Assembly: GCF_027563345.1 (NCBI RefSeq)
Contig: NZ_JAMKBK010000002.1
DNA length: 64,000 bases
Direction: 5' to 3' (one strand)
DNA from: Psychrobacillus psychrodurans
GTDB lineage: Bacteria; Bacillota; Bacilli; Bacillales_A; Planococcaceae
In this document: positions 58,201 to 64,000 of the stretch, one piece after another
Layout: every line of letters begins with the position of its first letter
How positions within the stretch are numbered: position 1 is the first letter of the stretch
Translations under genes and position numbers: made by a program
The notes under the pieces: generated by a model
Database searches by the model: none
What the model was told of the DNA's origin: nothing
The model's input: the letters and a program-made list of their open reading frames with translations, nothing else

Positions 58201-58775
58201 ATGAACAAGTTAGCGAGCGCCACTCATTTTTGACAGAACAAAGAGAAGATCTATTATCTGCTCAAGAAACATTACATGAGGTTATTAAAGAAATGGATGA
58301 GGAAATGACGATTCGTTTTGAAACAACCTTCAATGAAATTCAACGTCACTTCAAAGTGGTGTTCCGAGAATTGTTTGGTGGTGGGCAGGCAGATTTAGTA
58401 TTAACTGATCCCACTTCGTTACTTGAGACGGGTATTGATATTCTTGCTCAACCTCCAGGAAAAAAACTCCAAAATCTTTCTTTACTATCTGGTGGAGAAC
58501 GAGCACTTACTGCCATTGCGTTATTATTTTCTATTCTACGTACACGCCCGGTTCCATTTTGTATTTTGGATGAAGTGGAAGCAGCTCTAGATGAGGCAAA
58601 TGTAACTCGTTATAGCGATTATTTGAAGAAATTCAGTCATAATACGCAGTTTATCGTTATTACACATCGTAAGGGAACAATGGAAGGTGCAGATGTCCTG
58701 TATGGTATTACAATGCAGGAATCTGGTATATCTAAATTAGTTTCTGTTAAATTAGAAGCGGAACTAGTAACTTAA
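55221..58775 (+). CDS. smc: Chromosome segregation ATPase SMC
   Basis: Core of the condensin complex with ScpA/ScpB, which organises and separates sister chromosomes. The 1184 residues (B. subtilis 1186) comprise an N-terminal head with Walker A GPNGSGKSN (32-40), a long coiled-coil arm, a hinge near 510-660 (GIHGAVAELI..., GGSLTGGSVKQQ), a returning coil and a C-terminal head with the signature LSGGERALTAIALLF and Walker B FCILDEVEAALDEAN. The start is a TTG at 55221, supported by CGGGAGGAATAATCA upstream and by MFLKRLEIVGFKSFADR matching the family; no ATG is available nearby. Confidence 0.96.
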   Translation: MFLKRLEIVGFKSFADRIGIDFVPGVTAVVGPNGSGKSNVTDAIRWVLGEQSAKSLRGAKMEDVIFAGSDSRKALNFAEVTLILDNADQRVALDFAEISVTRRVFRSGDSEYLLNKQTCRLKDITDLFMDSGLGKEAFSIISQGRVDEILNSRPEDRRTIFEETAGVLKYKQRKKKAEFKLIETDDNLNRVLDILHELDGRMEPLQIQSSLASDYLMMSAELKDIEIAVIAHDLRLYVQENMELQTKLEELQQIKQSLLVQIDELEKNIQQHRKLMSDIDEKLDIEQSELVESSSELERLEGRKLLLAEKKQNASQQISQLKKALEEEQYKVQTLEEQLKTNGLAKSEKLAQLKELRTKKVQIDHVLSKSASEMEEEIEDLKSTYIDLLNEEATMKNEMKHMEQQLQFELVSSERMTADYQEIKDELEKLTIRKNELDPLLVNCQKDLQQKLEDYKTKREVSERLEGSFEEQQTMLQKAYQMKHQMQARRDSLEELESEFSGFFQGVKEVLIARDKKELKGIHGAVAELIQIPESYMTAIDTAIGPQSQHIITDSSQDARIAIDWLKKKRVGRATFLPLQVMKSRKINESTLNSIKEHPSFVNTADKLVNYLGGYQIIVENLLGNIIIAKDLKGANEMAARLQYKFRFVTLDGDVVNAGGSLTGGSVKQQSSLFTRKAELEQLNVKLVELEKSVLEAEVSVSKRKQEVQELKKDLEETRLSGEQLRELEHKLLSESRECAAIISRLTNQLLEYDEEKTEKNNLHEGLVRKKEQTASRSAEINESLTSIQKTIDELQTLKQQSLQEKDKFQNELGEILSSIAVVNEQISQQDKEKVLLDQSSVASIQKVATLQKEIAWYENDDQGGTSPEELMKLIDQRKQTKEHLIIQIQSGKTQRAELAQTILQAEIALKQLQQQANIQLTEERALDIKQGKIEVEMRTLQNHLEETYEMILEDAERDYPFEMDEDLARKKVKLLKRSIEELGPINLSSIQEYEQVSERHSFLTEQREDLLSAQETLHEVIKEMDEEMTIRFETTFNEIQRHFKVVFRELFGGGQADLVLTDPTSLLETGIDILAQPPGKKLQNLSLLSGGERALTAIALLFSILRTRPVPFCILDEVEAALDEANVTRYSDYLKKFSHNTQFIVITHRKGTMEGADVLYGITMQESGISKLVSVKLEAELVT

Positions 58776-58788
58776 AAGGAGTTTATAT

Positions 58789-59811
58789 ATGAGCTTTTTT
58801 AAAAAATTCAAAGAGAAAATGTTAGGTTCTACTCCAGAAGTGGAAGAAACAGTTTCGATTACCAATAAGTTCAAGGAAGGTCTTTCCAAAACAAGGAACC
58901 AATTTACGTCAAAGGTTAATGATTTAGTTGCCAAATACCGTAAAGTGGACGAAGACTTTTTTGAGGAACTTGAGGAAATTTTACTTCAAGCAGATGTAGG
59001 TTTTGAAACTGTTACAGAACTGATGGATTCTTTAAGATTTGAGGTACAACGCAAAAATATTAAAAATACTTCTGGAATTCAATCGGTTATTTCTGAGAAA
59101 TTAGTAGAAATTTATAAAGCTGGAGAAGACGATATAGCAGAACTTCAACTAGAAGAAAGTGGATTGTCTGTAATTTTGTTTGTCGGAGTAAATGGGGTTG
59201 GTAAAACAACAACTATTGGAAAGTTAGCTCATAGACTAAAAGAGGAAGGCAAAAATGTCATGTTAGCAGCGGGGGATACTTTCCGTGCCGGTGCAATTGA
59301 TCAGCTTCAAGTCTGGGGAGATAGAGTAGGAGTCGAAGTCATTAAGCAGTCTGAAGGCTCTGATCCCGCAGCTGTTATGTATGATGCTGTAAGAGCGGCT
59401 AAATCTCGCAATGTGGATGTGTTGATCTGTGATACTGCGGGGAGATTACAAAACAAAGTTAACTTAATGAATGAGCTTGAAAAAATTCATAGGGTAATTT
59501 CTCGTGAGATACCTGATGCTCCACATGAAGTGCTATTAGCTCTTGATGCTACTACTGGACAAAATGCACTTGTTCAGGCACAGACATTTAAAGAAGTAAC
59601 AAATGTGACGGGAATAGTCTTAACTAAGCTAGACGGTACTGCAAAAGGTGGTATAGTGCTTGCTATACGCAATAAACTTCATATCCCAGTTAAATTTGTT
59701 GGACTAGGGGAAAAAATGGATGATTTACAACCATTTGATGCTGAGAAGTATGTATACGGACTTTTTGCTGATGGATTGGATTTAGAAGACGCGGAAGAGT
59801 CAGACAAGTAA
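58789..59811 (+). CDS. ftsY: Signal recognition particle receptor FtsY
   Basis: SRP GTPase that receives Ffh-bound ribosomes at the membrane for co-translational insertion. The 340 residues have a short N-terminal A-like region, then the NG domain: FVGVNGVGKTTTIGKLA (P-loop), AGDTFRAGAIDQLQVWG, DTAGRLQNK, TKLDGTAKGG and GLGEKMDDLQPFD. The compact N-terminus with a basic start (MSFFKKFKEKML) is typical for Bacilli. AAAGGAG precedes the ATG. It is the last gene of the rncS-smc-ftsY unit. Confidence 0.96.
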   Translation: MSFFKKFKEKMLGSTPEVEETVSITNKFKEGLSKTRNQFTSKVNDLVAKYRKVDEDFFEELEEILLQADVGFETVTELMDSLRFEVQRKNIKNTSGIQSVISEKLVEIYKAGEDDIAELQLEESGLSVILFVGVNGVGKTTTIGKLAHRLKEEGKNVMLAAGDTFRAGAIDQLQVWGDRVGVEVIKQSEGSDPAAVMYDAVRAAKSRNVDVLICDTAGRLQNKVNLMNELEKIHRVISREIPDAPHEVLLALDATTGQNALVQAQTFKEVTNVTGIVLTKLDGTAKGGIVLAIRNKLHIPVKFVGLGEKMDDLQPFDAEKYVYGLFADGLDLEDAEESDK

Positions 59812-59817
59812 TTTTAC

Positions 59818-59846
59818 TTGACAGTTGTCTCTTCTCTTACTAAAAT
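59818..59846 (+). promoter_or_regulatory. Sigma-A promoter of ylxM-ffh
   Basis: TTGACA (59818-59823), a 17-nt spacer and TAAAAT (59841-59846), in the 71-nt gap before ylxM. The -35 box is a perfect consensus. Confidence 0.85.
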
Positions 59847-59882
59847 ATAGTATGACAAGTGAAATGGTAAGGAGAGATGGGA

Positions 59883-60212
59883 ATGATTGAAAAAACAACT
59901 CGCATGAATTTTCTCTTCGATTTTTACCAGGCTTTATTAACAGATAAACAAAGAAGCTATATGCAGCTTTATTATTTAGACGATCTATCTCTTGGAGAAA
60001 TTGCAGAAGAATATACTATTTCTAGGCAAGCGGTATATGATAATATACGCCGAACTGAAGCTATGTTGGAAGAGTATGAGGAAAAGCTTAGTCTGTTTTC
60101 TAAATTTCAACGTAGACAAGAAACTGTGGAACAACTGCTTTCTCTTGTAAAAGATCAATCATCTGAAAAAGAACTGATTCAACTCATTAATCAATTAAAA
60201 GAATGGGATTAG
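59883..60212 (+). CDS. ylxM: SRP-associated helix-turn-helix protein YlxM
   Basis: Small helical protein of 109 residues, conserved beside ffh. In Streptococcus the YlxM family modulates SRP assembly and GTPase activity. The sequence IEKTTRMNFLFDFYQALLTDKQRSYMQLYYLDDLSLGEIAEEYTISRQAVYDNIRRTEAMLEEYEEKL has a sigma-70 region 4-like helix-turn-helix followed by a coiled C-terminus. Start ATG 59883 is 8 nt after AAGGAG; the ATG at 59877 is too close to it. It ends 13 nt before ffh. Confidence 0.92.
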   Translation: MIEKTTRMNFLFDFYQALLTDKQRSYMQLYYLDDLSLGEIAEEYTISRQAVYDNIRRTEAMLEEYEEKLSLFSKFQRRQETVEQLLSLVKDQSSEKELIQLINQLKEWD

Positions 60213-60225
60213 GAGGCGAACGAGC

Positions 60226-61581
60226 ATGGCATTTGAAGGGTTAGCTGAGCGACTCCAAGGCACACTTCAGAAAATAAAAGGTAAGGGGAAAGTTTCTGAA
60301 GCCGATGTAAAAGAAATGATGAGAGAAGTTCGATATGCACTTCTTGAAGCAGACGTTAACTTAAAAGTAGTAAAAGAATTTGTCAAAAATGTATCGGATC
60401 GTGCCGTTGGGCAAGACGTGATGAAAAGTTTAACACCAGGACAACAGGTTGTTAAAATCGTTAAAGATGAATTGACGGAACTTATGGGGGGAGAGCAAAG
60501 TCAAATTTCTTTCTCTTCTAGACCCCCGACAGTTATTATGATGGTCGGTTTGCAAGGTGCAGGGAAAACAACAACTACCGGTAAATTGGCCAATATTCTA
60601 CGTAAAAAGTATAATAAAAAGCCTCTATTAGTTGCTGCCGATATCTATAGACCAGCGGCAGTCCAACAGTTACAAACTATTGGGAAACAGCTATCATTAC
60701 CTGTGTTTGCATTAGGGACAGATATTTCTCCTGTTGAAATAGTCAAACAGGCTATGGAGCAAGCAAAAGAAGAACATCACGATGTAGTCATTATAGATAC
60801 TGCAGGGCGACTTCATATTGATGAGACACTTATGCAGGAACTAAAGGATATCCGTGCAATCAAAGAGCCTGATGAGGTGTTTTTAGTTGTAGATGCAATG
60901 ACAGGTCAGGATGCAGTCAATGTTGCGAATAACTTTAATGATGCTATAGGTATTACAGGTGTCGTTTTAACGAAGCTTGATGGAGATACACGCGGTGGTG
61001 CTGCATTATCTATTCGCTCTGTTACTCAAAAACCGATTAAATTTGTCGGGATGGGTGAAAAAATGGATGCATTAGAGCCATTCCACCCTGAACGAATGGC
61101 TTCTCGAATTTTAGGTATGGGCGATATGATGTCACTTATAGAAAAGGCTCAGGCAAATGTCGATGAAGAAAGAGCAAAGGAATTAGAAGAAAAATTCCGC
61201 ACGCAGAGTTTTACATTTGATGACTTCTTAGAGCAAATCGGCCAAGTGAAACAAATGGGACCCTTAGATGAAATTCTAAAAATGCTACCAGGTGCAGGTA
61301 AAATCAAAGGATTGGAAAATGCGAAAGTGGATGAAAAACAGATGGATCGTGTAGAAGCCATCATTTATTCTATGACAACGCAAGAAAAAACAACTCCTGA
61401 GATTATTAATGGACCAAGAAAAAAGAGAATTGCTAAAGGATCTGGTACATCTATTCAAGATATAAATAGATTACTGAAACAATTCGAAGACATGAAAAAA
61501 ATGATGAAACAAATGACCAACATGCAACAAAAAGGCAAGAAAAAGATGAAAATGCCAGGTCTAGACTCGTTGTTTAAGTAG
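60226..61581 (+). CDS. ffh: Signal recognition particle protein Ffh
   Basis: GTPase that, with the scRNA, binds signal sequences at the ribosome exit and docks with FtsY. The 451 residues comprise an N domain, a G domain with GLQGAGKTTTTGKLA, AADIYRPAAVQQL, DTAGRLHID, TKLDGDTRGGAAL and GMGEKMDALEPFHPERM, and a methionine-rich M domain (about 300-451) with SGTSIQDINRLLKQFEDMKKMMKQM for RNA and signal-peptide binding. TAGGAGGCG precedes the ATG. Transcribed with ylxM. Confidence 0.97.
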   Translation: MAFEGLAERLQGTLQKIKGKGKVSEADVKEMMREVRYALLEADVNLKVVKEFVKNVSDRAVGQDVMKSLTPGQQVVKIVKDELTELMGGEQSQISFSSRPPTVIMMVGLQGAGKTTTTGKLANILRKKYNKKPLLVAADIYRPAAVQQLQTIGKQLSLPVFALGTDISPVEIVKQAMEQAKEEHHDVVIIDTAGRLHIDETLMQELKDIRAIKEPDEVFLVVDAMTGQDAVNVANNFNDAIGITGVVLTKLDGDTRGGAALSIRSVTQKPIKFVGMGEKMDALEPFHPERMASRILGMGDMMSLIEKAQANVDEERAKELEEKFRTQSFTFDDFLEQIGQVKQMGPLDEILKMLPGAGKIKGLENAKVDEKQMDRVEAIIYSMTTQEKTTPEIINGPRKKRIAKGSGTSIQDINRLLKQFEDMKKMMKQMTNMQQKGKKKMKMPGLDSLFK

Positions 61582-61619
61582 AGTTTTACTAAAAAAAATA
61601 GGGTGTTAAGAAAAAACAC

Positions 61620-61648
61620 TTTACAAACAAATAAAACCTTGATAATAT
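61620..61648 (+). promoter_or_regulatory. Sigma-A promoter of rpsP
   Basis: TTTACA (61620-61625), a 17-nt spacer and TAATAT (61643-61648), 37 nt before the rpsP start. Confidence 0.75.
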
Positions 61649-61685
61649 ACTATCTTGTGTGAAACTATTCGGAGGTGCAATGAAA

Positions 61686-61958
61686 ATGGCAGTTAAAATT
61701 CGTTTAAAACGTATGGGAGCAAAAAAATCTCCTTTCTATCGTATTGTAGTAGCAGACTCTCGCTCACCACGTGATGGTCGTCAAATTGAAACAGTAGGTA
61801 CTTACAACCCACTTACTAAACCAGCTGAAGTTAAAATTAACGAAGAATTAGCGTTAAAATGGCTTCAAGACGGTGCGAAACCATCTGATACAGTACGTAA
61901 CTTGTTCTCAGAACAAGGAATTATGGAAAAATTCCATAACGCAAAACTCGGCAAATAA
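61686..61958 (+). CDS. rpsP: 30S ribosomal protein S16
   Basis: Small-subunit ribosomal protein important for 30S assembly. The 90 residues start MAVKIRLKRMGAKKSPFYRIVVADSRSPRDGR and match B. subtilis S16 almost throughout. ATG 61686 was chosen, 8 nt after CGGAGGTG; an in-frame ATG at 61680 is too close, and an earlier frame start at 61659 lies before the binding site. It heads the rpsP-khpA(-rimM-trmD) run. Confidence 0.97.
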   Translation: MAVKIRLKRMGAKKSPFYRIVVADSRSPRDGRQIETVGTYNPLTKPAEVKINEELALKWLQDGAKPSDTVRNLFSEQGIMEKFHNAKLGK

Positions 61959-61972
61959 TCGGAGGGGACAAT

Positions 61973-62206
61973 GTGAAGCAGCTGATCGAAGCAATCGTTA
62001 AACCGATAGTTGATTATCCAGAAAATGTAAAGGTTGAAAAAGAAGAAAGTATAAACCGTATAGTTTATAAACTTTCTGTTCATCCTGAAGATATGGGGAA
62101 AGTAATTGGCAAACAAGGGCGTGTCGCGAAAGCAATTCGTACAATTGTTTACTCAGCAGCAGGCAGTCACCAAAAGAAAAAAACATATGTCGACATATTA
62201 GATTAA
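61973..62206 (+). CDS. khpA: KH-domain RNA-binding protein KhpA (YlqC)
   Basis: Small RNA-binding protein of 77 residues that pairs with KhpB in many Firmicutes and affects cell shape and small-RNA biology. The KH core is LSVHPEDMGKVIGKQGRVAKAIRTIVYSAA, with the GxxG loop GKQG. The GTG start at 61973 follows CGGAGGGG. In B. subtilis, ylqD and then rimM come next; here ylqD is absent and about 865 bp of noncoding repeats follow. Confidence 0.93.
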   Translation: MKQLIEAIVKPIVDYPENVKVEKEESINRIVYKLSVHPEDMGKVIGKQGRVAKAIRTIVYSAAGSHQKKKTYVDILD

Positions 62207-62235
62207 AGGGAGAACAATTTGTTCTTCCTTTTTTG
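62205..62235 (+). terminator. Terminator after khpA
   Basis: AAGG-AGAAC pairs with GTTCT-CCTT, then TTTT. It separates rpsP-khpA from rimM-trmD. Confidence 0.8.
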
Positions 62236-62264
62236 ATAGTTATGAAAACATTATACTCAGATGT

Positions 62265-62365
62265 CTAGCTCCAGTGCCTAGTCCACCTGAGTTGCTTCAG
62301 GATTTTACGTAAAGCTCGTCACAGAAGAACGTTGTCAGGGCTGACCTAGGCGCCTGCGCATTTCT
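62265..62365 (+). repeat. GC-rich intergenic repeat, single copy after khpA
   Basis: Runs from CTAGCTCCAGTGCCTAGTC through GAGTTGCTTCAGGATTTT to CTAGGCGCCTGCGCATTTC. Its centre holds one AAAGCTCGTCACAGAAGAACG, the same motif that is amplified into 39-bp units at 29.9 kb. Confidence 0.85.
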
Positions 62366-62442
62366 AAAAGATTAAGAAGGTATATAAAATTGTACCGTGT
62401 ACACTGTGTTTTAAGGATGAAAGAATGAATAAATAATACTAC

Positions 62443-62630
62443 TGATTTGCGTTACAAGTGGAGAACAAAGGCCAAGTGCGCCACGTCTTGTGGCAAAGCC
62501 TTTGTGACCAACATCCTGTTGGCATCCGCGGGCGAGGTCGAGCCTCCTCAGTCAGGCGCTACGATTCTTCCTAGCGGAGTCTCGACTTTCTCGCTTATTC
62601 CGCTGGAGTCGCCACATTTCACTACAATCA
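62443..62630 (+). repeat. TGATT...AATCA element, copy C
   Basis: A 188-bp element from TGATTTGCG to CACTACAATCA, in the same orientation as copy A. Its middle contains hairpins GCCAC-GTCTT-GTGGC and CCAAC-ATCCT-GTTGG, with CAAAGGC/GCCTTTG around the first. The outer CCTCCTCAG and CCGCTGGAGTCGCC blocks are conserved. Confidence 0.85.
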
Positions 62631-62870
62631 ATTAAGTGAATAGTACTGCACTATAAGATTTTGCATAGTCTATCGCTTGGATAATAAATTTAGTCAGGGT
62701 AATATAGGGATAAAATCGTCTGTTGAACTGAGCTACTATTTTGTAAAGAAGAATGTAGAAAGTGGATCTTCTTTTTCCTAAGTCCCTTTTTTCTTTACTT
62801 GTTTTAAGATAAATCATGTGTACTTAGGTGATTTTATACTAGTTAGCCAAACATATTAAGTGGATTTAAT
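62631..62870. other. 240-bp spacer between copies C and D
   Basis: AT-rich sequence with no ORF or element that I recognise, flanked by oppositely oriented family elements. Confidence 0.5.
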
Positions 62871-62995
62871 TGATTGGAGCGCAGAGCGGCGACTCCAGTG
62901 GGAAAAGCGCGAGATGAAGACCCTGGACTGAGCGAAAGCGAAGGAAGCGGCTGAAGCCGTGCCCACGGAAAGCGTCCGCTCGGAGCGGAAATCAA
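62871..62995 (-). repeat. TGATT...AATCA element, copy D
   Basis: A 125-bp element from TGATTGGAGCGCAGAG to GAGCGGAAATCA, oriented opposite to copy C. It includes GCGGCGACTCCAGTGGGAAA, GCGCGAGATGAAGACCC, GCTGAAGCCGTGCCCACGG and GAAAGCGTCCGCTCGGAGCG, the most canonical of the four copies. Confidence 0.87.
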
Positions 62996-63071
62996 TGACA
63001 TATCTACATTTTTATTTTTAAAGGTCCGGGCGTCTTTTTTTACACGGTTTTCTTACTAGGAGGTAATCTTA

Positions 63072-63590
63072 ATGGAATGGTTTAATGTAGGTAAGATAGT
63101 AAATACACACGGTATTTGGGGAGAGGTTCGAGTAATCTCTACGACAGACTTTGCTGACGAACGCTATGAAGTTGGAAGCGAACTTGCGTTACATAAAGCA
63201 GATGGTTCTAAACCAATTATTGTTAAAGTAGCAAGTCATCGTCAACATAAGAATTTTGATTTATTAACTTTTGAAGGATACTCATTGTTGAAGGATGTAG
63301 AAGCATTTAGAAACGCAATTTTAAAGGTTTCTGAAAAATACCTTTCAGAGTTAGAAGAAAATGAGTTCTATTTTCACGAAATTATAGGTTGTACAGTAGA
63401 ATCTACTGAAGGTGAAATTATTGGAACTATAACAGAAATTATTCAAACTGGCGCCAACGATGTTTGGACTGTGAGACCCGAAAAAGGAAAAAAAGACCAC
63501 TATATTCCTTATATTGAAGACGTAGTGAAATCAATTGATATTGAAAATAAAAAAATCAAAATAGAAGTATTGGATGGTCTGTTATCATGA
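63072..63590 (+). CDS. rimM: 16S rRNA maturation factor RimM
   Basis: Assists 30S head assembly near helix 33 and S19. The 172 residues comprise an N-terminal RimM barrel (FNVGKIVNTHGIWGEVRVISTTDFADERYEVGSEL) and a C-terminal PRC-barrel domain (EFYFHEIIGCTVESTEGEIIGTITEIIQTGANDVWTV...KDHYIPYIEDVVKSIDIENKKI). AGGAGG precedes the ATG. Its stop overlaps the trmD start, as in most bacteria. Confidence 0.95.
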   Translation: MEWFNVGKIVNTHGIWGEVRVISTTDFADERYEVGSELALHKADGSKPIIVKVASHRQHKNFDLLTFEGYSLLKDVEAFRNAILKVSEKYLSELEENEFYFHEIIGCTVESTEGEIIGTITEIIQTGANDVWTVRPEKGKKDHYIPYIEDVVKSIDIENKKIKIEVLDGLLS

Positions 63591-64000
63591 TGAACATTCA
63601 CATTCTTTCTCTTTTTCCAGAAATGTTTACTGGTGTATTTAATTCATCGATTTTGAAAAAGGCCCAAGAAAAGAATGAAGCAACGATAAATGTAGTAAAT
63701 TTTAGGGATTACTCAGGTAACAAACATCATCAAGTGGACGACTATCCATATGGCGGTGGTGCAGGGATGGTGTTAAAGCCTGAACCTATTTTTAATGCCA
63801 TAGAGGCTCTTCCGCCAAGTAAAGGACCGAGTAGACGCATTATCCTTTTGTGTCCTCAGGGAGAACGTTTTACGCAGAAAAAAGCGGAAGAACTAGCACG
63901 GGAAGAAGAGCTTGTTTTTATTTGTGGACACTACGAAGGCTATGATGAACGAATTCGAGAGCACTTAGTGACAGACGAAATTTCTATTGGAGATTTTGTT
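63587..64000 (+). CDS. trmD: tRNA (guanine-37-N1)-methyltransferase, 3' end outside window
   Basis: Methylates G37 next to the anticodon of tRNAs that read CNN codons, preventing frameshifts. The first 138 codons are visible: MNIHILSLFPEMFTGVFNSSIL, NFRDYSGNKHHQVDDYPYGGGAGMVLKPEP, LLCPQGERFTQKKAEELA, FICGHYEGYDERIREHLVTDEISIGDFV. These include most of the SPOUT-fold AdoMet-binding knot region. The ATG at 63587 overlaps the rimM stop; the next codon, ATG 63590, could also start. The remaining roughly 100 residues lie beyond base 64000. Confidence 0.95.
   Translation, partial: MMNIHILSLFPEMFTGVFNSSILKKAQEKNEATINVVNFRDYSGNKHHQVDDYPYGGGAGMVLKPEPIFNAIEALPPSKGPSRRIILLCPQGERFTQKKAEELAREEELVFICGHYEGYDERIREHLVTDEISIGDFV

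Noticed and set aside
62447..62817. Short open frames between khpA and rimM
   Set aside because: They lie in repeat copy C and in the AT-rich spacer, without ribosome binding sites or domains.
1..64000. tRNA, rRNA or tmRNA genes
   Set aside because: I saw no cloverleaf with a GGTTCGAATCC-type T-arm and no rRNA sequence.

Overview
The window is a low-GC Firmicute chromosome segment from an endospore former in the order Bacillales. Sporulation genes (sigE, sigG, spoVM, an alpha/beta-type SASP) and a gene order that closely follows the Bacillus subtilis sigE-sigG / ylm-divIVA-ileS / pyr / gmk-rpoZ-priA-prkC / fapR-plsX-fab / smc-ftsY-ffh-rimM-trmD backbone support this. The intergenic repeats resemble those I know from Caryophanaceae (Planococcaceae) such as Psychrobacillus, Sporosarcina or Lysinibacillus; the genus is a guess. 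I see no rRNA, tRNA, CRISPR array, prophage, insertion sequence or replication origin.

Layout. 1-4.9 kb: sporulation sigma factors, then ylmC-ylmE-sepF-ylmG-ylmH-divIVA (division site and ribosome quality control). 4.9-9.8 kb: ileS behind an Ile T-box, lspA and an RluD-type pseudouridine synthase. 9.8-21.7 kb: the complete de novo UMP operon pyrR-pyrP-pyrB-pyrC-carA-carB-pyrK-pyrD-pyrF-pyrE, with PyrR-type attenuators before pyrR and pyrB. 21.8-28.1 kb: accessory genes, namely an HPr kinase-like paralogue, psiE, a DUF2892-like protein, a SASP, a LysR regulator, a YitT-family protein, a broken small membrane gene and an orphan membrane protein. 28.1-29.8 kb: rqcH on the minus strand. 30.1-42.7 kb: gmk-rpoZ-coaBC-priA-def-fmt-rsmB-prpC-prkC-rsgA-rpe-thiN-spoVM, with rpmB convergent. 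44.1-50.4 kb: yloU-yloV, then sdaAB-sdaAA-recG. 50.4-54.2 kb: the FapR-controlled fatty acid operon and acpP. 54.4-64 kb: rncS-smc-ftsY, ylxM-ffh, rpsP-khpA, rimM-trmD (cut by the window end).

Most coding content is conserved core machinery. The unusual material lies between genes. There are two independent arrays with an almost exact 21-nt period but different cores (about 8.07-8.21 kb and 43.69-43.84 kb). There are four copies of a 124-188 bp element with TGATT...AATCA ends, and several copies of a second GC-rich family, one expanded into 39-bp tandem hairpins and one into 122-bp tandem units. Several B. subtilis neighbours are missing from their usual places (ylmD, yloB/yloC/remA, rlmN, ylqD), and two of those gaps now hold repeats. 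Other points of interest are the divergent HPrK paralogue with a cre-like site downstream, a hairpin that can cover the sigG ribosome binding site, and a strong FapR operator. I did not find a clear new multi-gene system; the 21-nt arrays are the best candidate for something undescribed.
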